DNA of 64,000 bases from assembly GCA_032162705.1 (NCBI GenBank), contig JAVRON010000137.1, forward strand, positions 7,231 to 71,230. Direction: 5' to 3'. A program made the translations under genes and the position numbers. Shown here piece after piece: positions 32,744 through 41,765 of the stretch (position 1 is its first letter; each line of letters starts with the position of its first letter). The DNA comes from QHXN01 sp032162705 (GTDB lineage Bacteria > Acidobacteriota > Blastocatellia > Pyrinomonadales > Pyrinomonadaceae). The notes beneath the pieces were generated by a model. It did no database searches, was not told where the DNA came from, and worked only from the letters and a program-made list of their open reading frames with translations.

Positions 32744-33319
32744 TTAGTCGGTAAACAACTGCTCGACCGTCAGACGGAGGGCGGGGAAGACCGCGGACGT
32801 AATCTGCTCGCTACGGCTGAAGGTCTGCCCTTCGTCAAAGCCGACGCCGGTTTGTCGGCGCACCTCGACGGTCTGGGCCGTCTCGTCTATCAGCCACAGC
32901 TCGCGCACGCCGAGCGCCCCATACGTGTCGGCCTTCGTGTTCCGGTCGTAGATGGCCGAGCCGGGCGAGATGACCTCGACGACCAGATCGGCTGTGACGC
33001 GGCGCTTCGGGTCGAGCCGCGCGGCCAGTTCAGCCGAGACGTAGAACAGGTCTGGCTCAAGGTATGTCCGCGCGCTCGTCCAGATGGCGGCGCGTGGGAC
33101 GTAGAGACTCCCCTTATCATCCGTGGCGATTAAATGAGCGGTCAGCAGTCGGTTGAGTTTCTTGACAACGTCGTCGTGTGTGTATTCAGGTGGTGGAGAC
33201 ATATAGAGAACTCCGGCGATGAGTTCGAGCTTCGACCTGTCCGGCGGGTCGGGCAGTTGCCAGAACTCTTCGAGCGTGTAGGTCTTCACGAGCGGTGAAG
33301 TATTTATCTTGGTGCTCAT
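32744..33319 (-). CDS. Uma2 family (DUF820) putative restriction endonuclease-fold protein
   Basis: 191 aa. LEEFWQLPDPPDRSKLELIA and GVLYMSPPP give the N-terminal helix and Glu of the PD-(D/E)xK core, YLEPDLFYVSAE the Asp, and ADLVVEVISPGSAIYDR the central ExK-like strand (Glu with nearby Lys in DRNTKADTY). This is the Uma2/DUF820 family, very expanded in cyanobacteria and acidobacteria, of unknown role and often thought to be nucleases. ATG 33319 has AAGAGG upstream. Probably a single-gene unit. Confidence 0.92.
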   Translation of the reverse strand: MSTKINTSPLVKTYTLEEFWQLPDPPDRSKLELIAGVLYMSPPPEYTHDDVVKKLNRLLTAHLIATDDKGSLYVPRAAIWTSARTYLEPDLFYVSAELAARLDPKRRVTADLVVEVISPGSAIYDRNTKADTYGALGVRELWLIDETAQTVEVRRQTGVGFDEGQTFSRSEQITSAVFPALRLTVEQLFTD

Positions 33320-33474
33320 CGTAAGCCTCTTGCAGGGAGTATATCACCTTAACCCGAAGATAGAAGACGAGGGTTTCAAGGGCGCTTGGTCAAGATAAAG
33401 AGTTAAGGTCGAGCCGGCTTTCGGGAATCTTTCGCGGCAGCGCGCGGGGCGTTTCGGGCGTCTAAAGTTTTAGT

Positions 33475-34827
33475 ATGCGAACCAGGGGAAGTCATTATCC
33501 AGTCTTTTTCTTGATCCTCGCGGTCGTGGTTGCGGGGCTTGTGGCGCTCGTCGCGAAACGTTCTAAATCGCGGGGCGTGTCGCCCGTTCTGGCGATGAAG
33601 GAGTCCGCGCCGCCGCAGAGGACTCTGCCGCCGCTCCCGCAGCGCACGCTCTCGACGCGCCTGAAGTCGCTGCGTGAGCGCGCGTTGGAGGCGGCTTCGC
33701 GCGGGCGTGGACTCGGGTGGGAGGGCGAGGTCGGGATGACTGAGCTTTCGGGCTGGGAGTACGGCACGCGCACGAAGGAGATTGCCGACGTGCTCGGCAC
33801 AGACGACCTCAAGCGCTTAAGCCGTCTGGCGATTGCGGGCGGCATGTTACCCGAAGGCACAGACCTCGCATCGCTCGCCGTCAGCTTTACGGCGGCGACC
33901 GCGGGCGCGACCTACTCGCCGCTCGACAAGCAGGTGCTCCTCGTCACGAACAAGGGCGGCTTCGGCGATATGGGGCTGCTCACGCACGAGTTCGTCCACG
34001 CGTTACAGGATCAGCACTTCGATCTGTTGAAGATGATACTCGCGCGCCCTTCGAGCTTCGACCGCGAGGAGGCCGTCTTCGCACTCGTCGAGGGCGACGC
34101 CGTGAGCGTCGAGCGGCGCATGGGGCAGCCGCCGGAAGTTTGGGCGCGTAAGTCGCTCGAAGACGTGGCGCGCGAAGAGGACGAGCGCTTCGCCTCTTAT
34201 CGTAAAGGCATCGGGGCCTTCTTCCCGCCGCTCTTAACCGAGACTTTCATCTTCCGCTATCGAGACGGCCTGCGCTTCGTCGAGACGATGCGACGCGCGC
34301 GCCCCGCCGTCAGCATCGACGACGTTTTCCGCCGCCCGCCGCAGTCGTCCGAGCAGGTGCTCCACCCGGAGAAGTATCTATCGGGCGAAGCGCCGCGCGA
34401 GATTGAGCTGGGCGTCGAAGAGTTCGCGGGCGAGGGCTGGCAGTTGGCGGCGACGACTCCGCTCGGCGAGATAGGGGTGCGCGGTCTGTTGATGGCGGGC
34501 GTTCCCGTAGACGAGGCGAAGCGTGCCGCAGCGGGCTGGGGCGGCGACCGCTCGTTCCTCTTCGAGCGAGACGGGCACACGCCGCTCTTCGTCTGGAGGA
34601 CGGTCTGGGATACGGGGCGTGACGCGCAGGAGTTCTTCCGCGTCTACAACACAATGCTTCAGCAGAGAGCGGCCCCCGTCGATGCAGGCGCGTTCAGCGA
34701 GTCCGAGCGTGAGTGGCGCGACGGGAACTTGCTTGTGCGCGTGCGGCTCGAAGGCGACGCGGTGACAATCGTCCGCGCTGCGGAAGCGGATGCGCCCGAA
34801 GCGTTCCGGCTTGCCATAGGTCATTAG
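33475..34827 (+). CDS. Membrane-anchored putative zinc metallopeptidase (HExxH)
   Basis: 450 aa. N-terminal anchor (VFFLILAVVVAGLVALVA, residues 10-27), then an extracytoplasmic domain whose centre is GLLTHEFVHALQDQHFDL with HEFVH at residues 171-175 and a following Glu in REEAVFALVEGDAVSVERRM as the probable third ligand. The remaining 200 residues are beta-rich. The family is common in acidobacteria, actinobacteria and Chloroflexi as uncharacterised metalloproteases. Start chosen from the hydrophobic anchor; a ribosome site is weak. Substrate unknown. Confidence 0.8.
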   Translation: MRTRGSHYPVFFLILAVVVAGLVALVAKRSKSRGVSPVLAMKESAPPQRTLPPLPQRTLSTRLKSLRERALEAASRGRGLGWEGEVGMTELSGWEYGTRTKEIADVLGTDDLKRLSRLAIAGGMLPEGTDLASLAVSFTAATAGATYSPLDKQVLLVTNKGGFGDMGLLTHEFVHALQDQHFDLLKMILARPSSFDREEAVFALVEGDAVSVERRMGQPPEVWARKSLEDVAREEDERFASYRKGIGAFFPPLLTETFIFRYRDGLRFVETMRRARPAVSIDDVFRRPPQSSEQVLHPEKYLSGEAPREIELGVEEFAGEGWQLAATTPLGEIGVRGLLMAGVPVDEAKRAAAGWGGDRSFLFERDGHTPLFVWRTVWDTGRDAQEFFRVYNTMLQQRAAPVDAGAFSESEREWRDGNLLVRVRLEGDAVTIVRAAEADAPEAFRLAIGH

Positions 34828-34837
34828 GCGTAGTGAA

Positions 34838-34936
34838 GTAGGAACGATGAATGCTGAACTGAAGATAGCTCTTAGTTCATCGTTCATCGTTCATCGTTCA
34901 TCCTTCCAGACGGCCTCCCTCACGATCGGGCTTGCG
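34838..34936. repeat. Inverted repeat, family F, with partial family K right end
   Basis: GTAGGAACGATGAATGCTGA and TTCATCGTTCATCGTTCATC arms, followed by GGCCTCCCTCACGATCGGGC, which resembles the right arm of family K, without its left partner. It occupies most of the 259-bp gap upstream of the FecR-like gene. Confidence 0.8.
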
Positions 34937-35086
34937 GCCTCACTCCCCCATCCCTTCTGAAAAATGCTTTAGGACGGCGGAGCAAGCTGTCGTAGCTCTT
35001 GTCGGCCAGGCCGCGCGGGAGTATGCTCTTGGCGAAACGGAACCACTCTCCCCGGAGTCCCGAGCTTTAACAAAGGAAGTGCCCAC

Positions 35087-36214
35087 ATGAAACAACTCTT
35101 GAGAGCCACCTTGCGGAGTCTCTTCGCTCTCGCCTTCGTCTCGACCTCTCTCATGGTCTTCGCACACGCCGAGGGCCGCGACGACCGGGTCATCACCGAC
35201 GCTCGCGTCGTCTCGGCGCACGCGGGCGGCATCAACTTCGTCTCGGGCGACGTAAGGGTGCGGCGCACGGGCGAGACAGAGTGGCGCGCTCTATCTGCGA
35301 AGGACGAATTGAAGAGTGGCGACGCCGTGCGGACGGGCGCGGACGGGCGCGTCGAGATGCTGCTTAATCCCGGCTCGTACTTCCGCGCGGGCGAGGGCGC
35401 GGAGTTCGCTCTGGCCGACGCCTCGCTCGACGACCTGCGGGTCGCACTCACGCGCGGCAGCGCCATCGTCGAGGCGACCGGCTACGGCGATCTCGACCTC
35501 TCGATCACCATCGCCACGCCGCAGACGCGCGTGCGAATCATCCGCAGCGGCGTCTATCGCATCAACGTGCTGCCGACGGGCGCGGCGGACTTCGTCATCT
35601 TGAAGGGACGCGCTCTGGTCGGCCCCGGCGAGACAATCCTCGTCAAGGGCGGGCGGGTGGCGCACGACGGCGAGGGCGGAGTGGAGTTGGCGAAGCTCGA
35701 CAAGAAGGAGCGCGACTCGCTCGACCTCTGGAGCCGCGAGCGTGGCAAGGAGCTTGCGAAGGCCAACGAGCGTCTTTCGCGCCGTGCCATGACCTCGATG
35801 TTCGCGCGCACACGGCTCGACGACATCTTCGGCGAGCCGGGTCGCCACGGTTACGCAGGCGTCTGGCTCTGGAGCCAAGGCTCCAGTTGCTACACGTTCC
35901 TGCCGTTCTACCCTTACTGGTCGTCGCCCTACGGCTTCGACTACTGGCAGAGAGCCTCGTACTTTTCCGGCTTCAACACGGCCTGCCAGTGCAACCAAGT
36001 CTACACGCCGCCGGGGATAAGCAGGAGCGGCGAGACGTATAACCCGCCGTCGCCGACGTGGACGCCTTCGCCTTCGGGTTCACCCGGTATCGTGACGAAC
36101 CCTCCGCCCGGCGTCTCCGTCTCAGACGGCTCGTCGGCCCAGCAAACGATACGCGAAGCGCCGCAGCCCGTCACTCGTGGCGAGAACGCGCCGGGCCCGC
36201 GCGACCGGCCCTGA
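35087..36214 (+). CDS. Exported FecR-domain protein
   Basis: 375 aa. Signal peptide (residues 1-30, FALAFVSTSLMVFAHAEG), a FecR-type beta domain (about 50-200: GDVRVRRTGETEWRALSAKD, DAVRTGADGRVEMLLNPGSY and VKGGRVAHDGEGGVELAKLD), a basic helix, then an aromatic/Cys region (SQGSSCYTFLPFYPYWSSPY, QCNQVYTPPG) and a Pro/Ser-rich tail. FecR domains sense or anchor at the envelope. There is no ECF sigma gene next door, so this is the stand-alone kind often seen in acidobacteria. AAGGAAG upstream of the ATG. Confidence 0.88.
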   Translation: MKQLLRATLRSLFALAFVSTSLMVFAHAEGRDDRVITDARVVSAHAGGINFVSGDVRVRRTGETEWRALSAKDELKSGDAVRTGADGRVEMLLNPGSYFRAGEGAEFALADASLDDLRVALTRGSAIVEATGYGDLDLSITIATPQTRVRIIRSGVYRINVLPTGAADFVILKGRALVGPGETILVKGGRVAHDGEGGVELAKLDKKERDSLDLWSRERGKELAKANERLSRRAMTSMFARTRLDDIFGEPGRHGYAGVWLWSQGSSCYTFLPFYPYWSSPYGFDYWQRASYFSGFNTACQCNQVYTPPGISRSGETYNPPSPTWTPSPSGSPGIVTNPPPGVSVSDGSSAQQTIREAPQPVTRGENAPGPRDRP

Positions 36215-36326
36215 AGCAAAACTTCCGGGGCGCGCATGAGAACTAAACTTCCCGCTCAACGCGAGCCGGGTTCAAAACTGAGCTGACTGCTTCTACTGAA
36301 TCGACACACTTTTCGGATTCGCCCCG

Positions 36327-37835
36327 TCAGCGGCTTCGGCCAACTGGCGGGGCGATCTCGTTTGCGACGATGAGAGCGGAGTGTGTGACGGCGGCGACGC
36401 CGTTGCCGGGGAAGACCGTGTCTCCGACCATGAAGAGATTGGGTATCGTTGTTTTGTGAGTCGGCCCGCGTGCGCCGAAAACTTCCATTGACTGACCCAC
36501 GCCGCCGACCATGCCGAGCCTGCGCCGCGTCCGTTCGTAGAAGGTGCGCGGCGTCGCCGTCTCGAAGACCTCCGCGCCCGCGCCCAATTCCGGAAGCCTT
36601 GCATGGACGCGTCCCCACAATGCTTCGAGCGTGCGTCGGTCTTGCTCCTCATGCTCCGATTCGTCCGCGTGAAAAGTGAACCACTGTTCGGCGTCCGTGA
36701 AGGTCGAGACGGTCGCCGCACGTTTGCCCTCGGGCGCTCGCGCGTCCCATGCGGGCGACGAGCCGAGCATGAAGAGCGCACGCTCGGCGTCGAACGTCTC
36801 GCCCTCTTGCTCGTCGGAGAGCGCGACGATTTTATCCGAAGGAAGACGCGCGGCGGCCTCCTCGTCGAGACTCACGAAAATCTGGTACGCGCCCCAGCCG
36901 CGCAGTTGCTTCAGACGCGTGCTCTGTGGCGCGGGCGTGTGGTCTGCTCCGACCAGCTTTCCGTAGGTGTCCCAGACGGTGAGGTTGCTGACGATGGCGC
37001 GTCGCGCCGCGACCGCTTCGCCGCTTAACAGCGTGACACCGGCTGCATGCCCGCGCGAGTCGTATGCGAGCCGGAGCGCGGTCGTGTCGAGTCGCACAGT
37101 CCCTCCGCTCTTCCTGATCGACTCGGCAAGCGCATCACAGAGCGCCTGCGCGCCGCCGCTGATGGCGTACATGCCACGCAAAGGCTGTGAGAGCACGACC
37201 GCCGCGTAGAGATAGGCACACGCGTCCGAGGGCGCTTGAGCAAAGATTTGAAGCTGCGCGTCGATGAAGCGGCGGAAGCGATGCGAAGTTCCCGCGAGGT
37301 GCTGCGCCGCGGTGTCGCCACGCGCGGCGAGGATGCGTGGCGCGAGTCGCGGCTCCGAGGCGGCGAGTTTGATGAGTTGAAGCTTGGAAGCGTCGGTGAG
37401 AGCGGGCGTGCGGCGCGCGGCACGTCCCAAAGCTCCGGCGATCTGTGCGGCCTCTTGGTAGAAGGCGACGGCCGCGTCGGCGCATTCCGGAAAAGACTCG
37501 CGCAAAGTCTCGGCGAACTCTTCGGGACGACCGCCGACACGCACGTCCGCGCCGCCATGTAGACGTACGGTGTAGGCTGGCGAGACCTCGCGCACTTCGG
37601 GCAGAGCGACGGGTAGCTCGGCGAAGATGCGCTCGTGCAGCTCGCCCGGCTGCCAGCAGGCGTAGAGTCCCGCGCACGTCTCGAAGCTGTGGCCGAAGTG
37701 CTCGAAGGTCGAGGCACAGCCGCCCACGCGCCCTTCGCGTTCGAGCAGACAGACCGAGACGCCGCGCGCAGCCAGCAGCGCCGCGGTCGTCAACCCGCCG
37801 ATGCCGCCGCCGACGACTACGACCTCATAAGTCAT
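36327..37835 (-). CDS. FAD-dependent oxidoreductase, CrtI/phytoene-desaturase-like
   Basis: 502 aa. N-terminal dinucleotide motif VVVVGGGIGGLTTAALLAAR then EREGRVGGCASTFEHFGHSF, a substrate domain with QIFAQAPSDACAYLYAAV and RGMYAISGGAQALCDALAES, and the closing FAD signature IPNLFMVGDTVFPGNGVAAV. This is the CrtI/COG1233 type that desaturates, isomerises or oxidises carotenoids and other polyprenoid-like substrates. No other carotenoid gene is near, so the substrate is unknown. Two ATGs (37835 and 37847) fit; the shorter begins right before the FAD motif. A frame to 37880 would translate part of a family E repeat and is rejected. Confidence 0.88.
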   Translation of the reverse strand: MTYEVVVVGGGIGGLTTAALLAARGVSVCLLEREGRVGGCASTFEHFGHSFETCAGLYACWQPGELHERIFAELPVALPEVREVSPAYTVRLHGGADVRVGGRPEEFAETLRESFPECADAAVAFYQEAAQIAGALGRAARRTPALTDASKLQLIKLAASEPRLAPRILAARGDTAAQHLAGTSHRFRRFIDAQLQIFAQAPSDACAYLYAAVVLSQPLRGMYAISGGAQALCDALAESIRKSGGTVRLDTTALRLAYDSRGHAAGVTLLSGEAVAARRAIVSNLTVWDTYGKLVGADHTPAPQSTRLKQLRGWGAYQIFVSLDEEAAARLPSDKIVALSDEQEGETFDAERALFMLGSSPAWDARAPEGKRAATVSTFTDAEQWFTFHADESEHEEQDRRTLEALWGRVHARLPELGAGAEVFETATPRTFYERTRRRLGMVGGVGQSMEVFGARGPTHKTTIPNLFMVGDTVFPGNGVAAVTHSALIVANEIAPPVGRSR

Positions 37836-37866
37836 CTTTGAGTTCATTGCAAAGCCATGAAGATTT

Positions 37867-37959
37867 GCCACCGCAGACACAGAGACACAGAGAAGAAGAA
37901 TGAAAGATTACGGATGAATCCTTTCATAATTATCTCTGTGTCTCTGTGTCTGCGGTGGC
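37867..37959. repeat. Inverted repeat, family E variant
   Basis: CCACCGCAGACACAGAGACAC and its reverse complement GTGTCTCTGTGTCTGCGGTGG around a short AT-rich centre. It lies at the start of the FAD oxidoreductase gene and before the CPBP gene end. Confidence 0.88.
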
Positions 37960-37976
37960 AGTTTTAAAACAGCCTT

Positions 37977-38861
37977 TTAATGAAAGGCTCGCGCGAGCAG
38001 AGTGACGACGTGCAGAAGCACGCCCGGTGCGGGCGCGGGCGTCTTTTCAGGCCAGAGGGGATCGAGGTAGGGCCCAAAGGCGATGAAGAAAGACTGTATG
38101 CCGTTGAAGACCAGATGCACGACGAAGCAGGGCAGGAGTCTTCCGGTTCGAGCACGCAGCGCCGTGAGGACGAAGCTGAGCACGATGATCGTCACGATCA
38201 CACCGACGTTGGGCCAATACTGCGGGACGTGGATGGCGGCGAAGAGCACCAGCACGATTGAGACCGCCCAGCCCGCGCCCACCAAGCGCCGCAGTGCAGA
38301 GTAGAGCAGCCCTCGATAGATGACTTCCTCGACGAGCGGGGCCGTGAACGTGGCCGCGAAGGCCGTCGTCAGCGCCGCCGCACGCGAGCTTTCGATGAGC
38401 CGGTCGAGCGCGGTCTCGGGGTTGCCGGTCAGTTTAATAATCAATGTCCCCGTTGCCAGCAAGGCGACGGCGAGTATCACGCACCGCCAGAAAGTCAGCC
38501 CCCCACCCCAGTCCCAGCCGAGCGTCGGAAAGAAAGGGTACTTGCCGACTCTCGTCACGAGCAGCCATGCGAGGCCGAGCGTCAGCGCATGCGCCGGGAT
38601 GATAGAGACGATCTGGAAGAAGATGGCTTCGGCGTCACTAATCGCCCAGTCGGTGAGAGCCGCGAGAGCGATATGTCTGTACATCGCAAGCCCGACCAGA
38701 AAGACGAGCTGAACCACCACCATCAGCACGAAGCTCAAGAGCCATACGCCGAGCGCGCCCCCAAGCCCCCAGGGCGGGTTGTCAGGGTTAACGCCGACAG
38801 GCTCAACAGGCGCGAAGCTGGCGGAAGGATCAGGGGGAAGCGTTTCCAAAGGTGTGCCCAC
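37977..38861 (-). CDS. CPBP family intramembrane protease
   Basis: 294 aa with seven or eight membrane segments. The motifs of the CPBP/Abi family are present: FTAPLVEEVIYRGLLYSAL (EExxxR, residues about 195-212), LVLFAAIHVPQYW (His) and VVHLVFNGIQSFF (HxxxN). These membrane metalloproteases include the Rce1-type prenyl-protein endopeptidases and bacteriocin self-immunity proteins. A long hydrophilic N-terminus (FAPVEPVGVNPDNPPWG) precedes TM1. The substrate is unknown; it stands between unrelated genes. Confidence 0.93.
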   Translation of the reverse strand: MGTPLETLPPDPSASFAPVEPVGVNPDNPPWGLGGALGVWLLSFVLMVVVQLVFLVGLAMYRHIALAALTDWAISDAEAIFFQIVSIIPAHALTLGLAWLLVTRVGKYPFFPTLGWDWGGGLTFWRCVILAVALLATGTLIIKLTGNPETALDRLIESSRAAALTTAFAATFTAPLVEEVIYRGLLYSALRRLVGAGWAVSIVLVLFAAIHVPQYWPNVGVIVTIIVLSFVLTALRARTGRLLPCFVVHLVFNGIQSFFIAFGPYLDPLWPEKTPAPAPGVLLHVVTLLARAFH

Positions 38862-38959
38862 GAAGACGAGTGTAAGAGACGCGGAGGCGGAGGGTCAACA
38901 GGGGAAGGGATGAGGGATGAATAAGAAAGGATGAACGCGGAACGTTGACCGCAGAGCGA

Positions 38960-39045
38960 TGAATGGATTTGAGATTTGAGATTCTGAAATTCGAGATTCT
39001 GAAATTTCAAACCTCAGATTTTCAAATTTCAAATCTCTTGTAATC
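38960..39045. repeat. Inverted repeat, family D
   Basis: GGATTTGAGATTTGAGATTC words and GAAATTTCAAACCTCAGATTT / CAAATTTCAAATCTC arms. It lies in the gap between the NUDIX and CPBP genes. Confidence 0.85.
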
Positions 39046-39122
39046 TCCAGTCCCTCTATATCCGCGGTGGCGAACTGCCCTCCACGTTGAACGCAAGCGA
39101 AGAGCAAGGTTCGACTGAAACG

Positions 39123-39698
39123 TTACCGTTTGACTGTCTCACCGACCGCGCCGTCGAGGCCGAGACGTTTGGCGGCGAGCAGGAGGCCGATGATGGTCTT
39201 GGCGTCGTCGATCTCGCCGGAGGCTACACGGTCGAGCGCGCGTGCGAAGGGCAGACGCACGACCTCGATGATCTCATCCTCTTCGTGCCGCCGCGCAGTC
39301 TCGCGCAGGTCGGTCGCGAGGAAGACCCAGAGTCTCTCGGCGCAGAAGCCGGGCGTGGTGTAGAACTCTGAGAGTTGCTCCATGCGTCCGGCGACAATCC
39401 CTAACTCCTCTTCAAGCTCGCGCGCCGCTGTCTCGGCGGGACTTTCGCCGGGATCGAGCTTGCCCGCGGGCAGTTCGAGCACGAAGCGCAGGGTCGGGTG
39501 GCGGTACTGGCTGACGAACACGACCGTCCCGTCGTCGAAGACGGGGACGACCGCCGCCCCGCCGGGATGGCGCACGACCTCACGGACGTATGTCTTATCG
39601 CCCTCGCGCACCGTGTCGCGCACGACTTCGATAAGCCTGCCCGCGTAAGTCACCTCGCTCGACAAAACTTCCGGCTGCTCTTTGTCTGAAGTGGACAT
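39123..39698 (-). CDS. NUDIX hydrolase, ADP-ribose pyrophosphatase type
   Basis: 191 aa. The Nudix box reads GKLDPGESPAETAARELEEE (Gx5Ex7REUxEE), preceded by VFVSQYRHPTLRFVLELPA and followed by FYTTPGFCAERLWVFLATDL, the pattern of the ADP-ribose pyrophosphatase subfamily. It would hydrolyse ADP-ribose or a similar nucleoside diphosphate sugar to clear it from the cytoplasm. No ribosome site is obvious before the ATG, and a family B repeat begins 13 bp upstream. Confidence 0.92.
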   Translation of the reverse strand: MSTSDKEQPEVLSSEVTYAGRLIEVVRDTVREGDKTYVREVVRHPGGAAVVPVFDDGTVVFVSQYRHPTLRFVLELPAGKLDPGESPAETAARELEEELGIVAGRMEQLSEFYTTPGFCAERLWVFLATDLRETARRHEEDEIIEVVRLPFARALDRVASGEIDDAKTIIGLLLAAKRLGLDGAVGETVKR

Positions 39699-39710
39699 GT
39701 TGTTTCAGTG

Positions 39711-39852
<142 letters not shown>

Positions 39853-39857
39853 TCTCA

Positions 39858-40355
39858 TTACTCCCGCGTGGATTGCAGCGGCTTGTCTTCCTTGGTTGCC
39901 GGGCGCTCTTCGTTGAAGCGGACGCCGGTGACATCGGAGCTGATAAAGAAGTGTCGATGGCCGGTGGCGTCGCGCGCGCCGCTGATGACGGGGTCTGCGT
40001 TGACGCTGTAAGCGGCAGACTGCGTGTCGCTCTTCGGCTGCACCTTCAGAGTGAAGGCGTAGCCGTGTGCGACGGGCGGGTCGCCGTTCAGCTCGGCCTG
40101 GAAGACGCCCGATTCGATGAGCTGCCGGAAGGTCGCGTACTGGCCGTTGGTCTCGTAGTAGAGCTGCTCGGCGGCCTGTATGTTGTCCAGCGAGGTGCGC
40201 GCTGCCGCCTCGTTGACCGCGATGACCCTTTGTTGAATCATGTCGTCGTAGAGACGAAGCGCCAGCCAACTTAGCGGGATGATGATGAGCAGGCCGACGC
40301 CCGCAATGATGCCTGCCGTCCGCCACAGACGTTTCGCTTCCGAACTGTCGCTCAT
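39858..40355 (-). CDS. Type IV pilin-like single-pass membrane protein
   Basis: 165 aa. One hydrophobic helix (TAGIIAGVGLLIIIPLSWLA, residues 13-32) continues as a helix with AARTSLDNIQAAEQLYYETN, then small strands with a GYAFTLKVQPKSDTQSAAYS segment and FFISSDVTGVRFNEE, resembling the helix-plus-sheet of major pilin/pseudopilins. A classic GFTLIE prepilin cleavage site is absent, so processing by PilD is doubtful. It lies three bases after folC and is probably translated with it. Confidence 0.78.
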   Translation of the reverse strand: MSDSSEAKRLWRTAGIIAGVGLLIIIPLSWLALRLYDDMIQQRVIAVNEAAARTSLDNIQAAEQLYYETNGQYATFRQLIESGVFQAELNGDPPVAHGYAFTLKVQPKSDTQSAAYSVNADPVISGARDATGHRHFFISSDVTGVRFNEERPATKEDKPLQSTRE

Positions 40356-40358
40356 GCG

Positions 40359-41672
40359 TTAGAATTTTCCACCGTTAGACTGAAGAAAACTTTTCACCTC
40401 GCCGACGAGGTAGAGCGAGCCGGTCACACAGATCAGACCGCCCGGCGGAGTGTGCGTCCGCGCGATGACGAGCGCGTCACTGCTCGAAGGCGCGAGCGTG
40501 ATTGTACTAGAAGCGGGCGGGACGGGCACGACGCGGAGCAGTTCCTCGACTGAGGCTGCGCGCGGGTTGCGAGGCTCGGTCAGTATTAAATGCTCCGCGA
40601 CAGGGAAGAGCAGTTGCCCGATCTCCGCGAGCGCCTTGTCGCGCATCGCGCCGAAGACCAACGTCACACGCCCGCCCGCAAACTCATCGAGATACGCGCG
40701 GAGCGAGCGAGCGCCCGCGGGGTTGTGCGCGCCGTCGAAGAGAAGAGAGCAATCCCTGCGCGCGTCAAGCTCAAGCCTGCCCGCGTGCTCCGCCCGTTCG
40801 AGTCCCTCGACGATATTTTCACGCGAGATGTTCAAGCCGTCTTCCGCAAGCGACTCGGCGAGTGCGACGGCCACGGCAGCGTTCGTCAACTGGTGACGCC
40901 CACGCAGAGCGAGGCGCACCCCCTTGTACTCTCCGCGTGCGGTGCGTAGGCGGACGCGCAGGCGACCATCTTCGCCGACGGCTTCGACCTCGCTATCACT
41001 CGTCGCGTAGCGCGGCTCGACTCCGCACTCGCGGCAGCGCCGCAGGATGACCTCTTCGGCCTCCGCGTCCTGCGGCGCGATGACGGCGCGCACGCCGGGC
41101 CGGATGATCGCGGCCTTCTCGGCGGCGATCTCCGCGAGCGTGTTGCCGAGATATTCCTGATGGTCGAACGCGACGGGCGTGACGGCGACAGTCGAGGCGC
41201 GTGCGGCAGTCGTCGCGTCCAAACGCCCGCCCAGTCCCGTTTCGAGAATGGCAAGGTCAACTCGGGCTTCTCGAAAGGCCGCGAGCGCGATGGCCGTCAC
41301 CTGCTCAAAAAAGGTCGCGAGCGCGCCCGACTCGCGCTCGACTTCTTCGGAGGCCGCGCGCACGACGGACGCGAAGCTCGCGAACTCATCGCGCGAAATC
41401 TCGCGCCCACCCGTGCGAATCCGCTCGGTGATCGAGACCAGATGCGGTGAAGTGTAGAGGCCGGTGCGAAGCCCCGCGGCGCGGCAGATGCTTTCGAGCA
41501 TCGCGGCCGTCGAGCCTTTGCCGTTCGTGCCTGCAATCTGGGCGGAGGTGAATGACGTTTGCGGGTCGCCGAGTCGTGTGAGTAGGCGGCGGACGTTTTC
41601 GAGGCCGAGCTTGATGGCCGTCGTCTCGTGGCCGAGGCTGAGAAGATAGCTGACCGACTCGTCAAAGTTCAC
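40359..41672 (-). CDS. folC: Bifunctional folylpolyglutamate/dihydrofolate synthase
   Basis: 437 aa. P-loop SAQIAGTNGKGSTAAMLESI, the TSPHLVSITERIRTGG loop, LDLAILETGLGGRLDATTA and the late DGAHNPAGARSL are the set of FolC motifs. It adds glutamate to dihydropteroate and to folates. It lies downstream of accD and upstream of the pilin-like gene. accD-folC adjacency is widespread in bacteria, which supports the operon. Start is GTG 41672. Confidence 0.96.
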   Translation of the reverse strand: MNFDESVSYLLSLGHETTAIKLGLENVRRLLTRLGDPQTSFTSAQIAGTNGKGSTAAMLESICRAAGLRTGLYTSPHLVSITERIRTGGREISRDEFASFASVVRAASEEVERESGALATFFEQVTAIALAAFREARVDLAILETGLGGRLDATTAARASTVAVTPVAFDHQEYLGNTLAEIAAEKAAIIRPGVRAVIAPQDAEAEEVILRRCRECGVEPRYATSDSEVEAVGEDGRLRVRLRTARGEYKGVRLALRGRHQLTNAAVAVALAESLAEDGLNISRENIVEGLERAEHAGRLELDARRDCSLLFDGAHNPAGARSLRAYLDEFAGGRVTLVFGAMRDKALAEIGQLLFPVAEHLILTEPRNPRAASVEELLRVVPVPPASSTITLAPSSSDALVIARTHTPPGGLICVTGSLYLVGEVKSFLQSNGGKF

Positions 41673-41765
41673 GAGAAGAGTTTAAGGTTCCAAAGTTTAA
41701 AGTTCAAAGCTCGCAGACGGAGGGCGTGAGGCGTTTATGTGAAGACGCCTTGCAGGGGCCGGCGG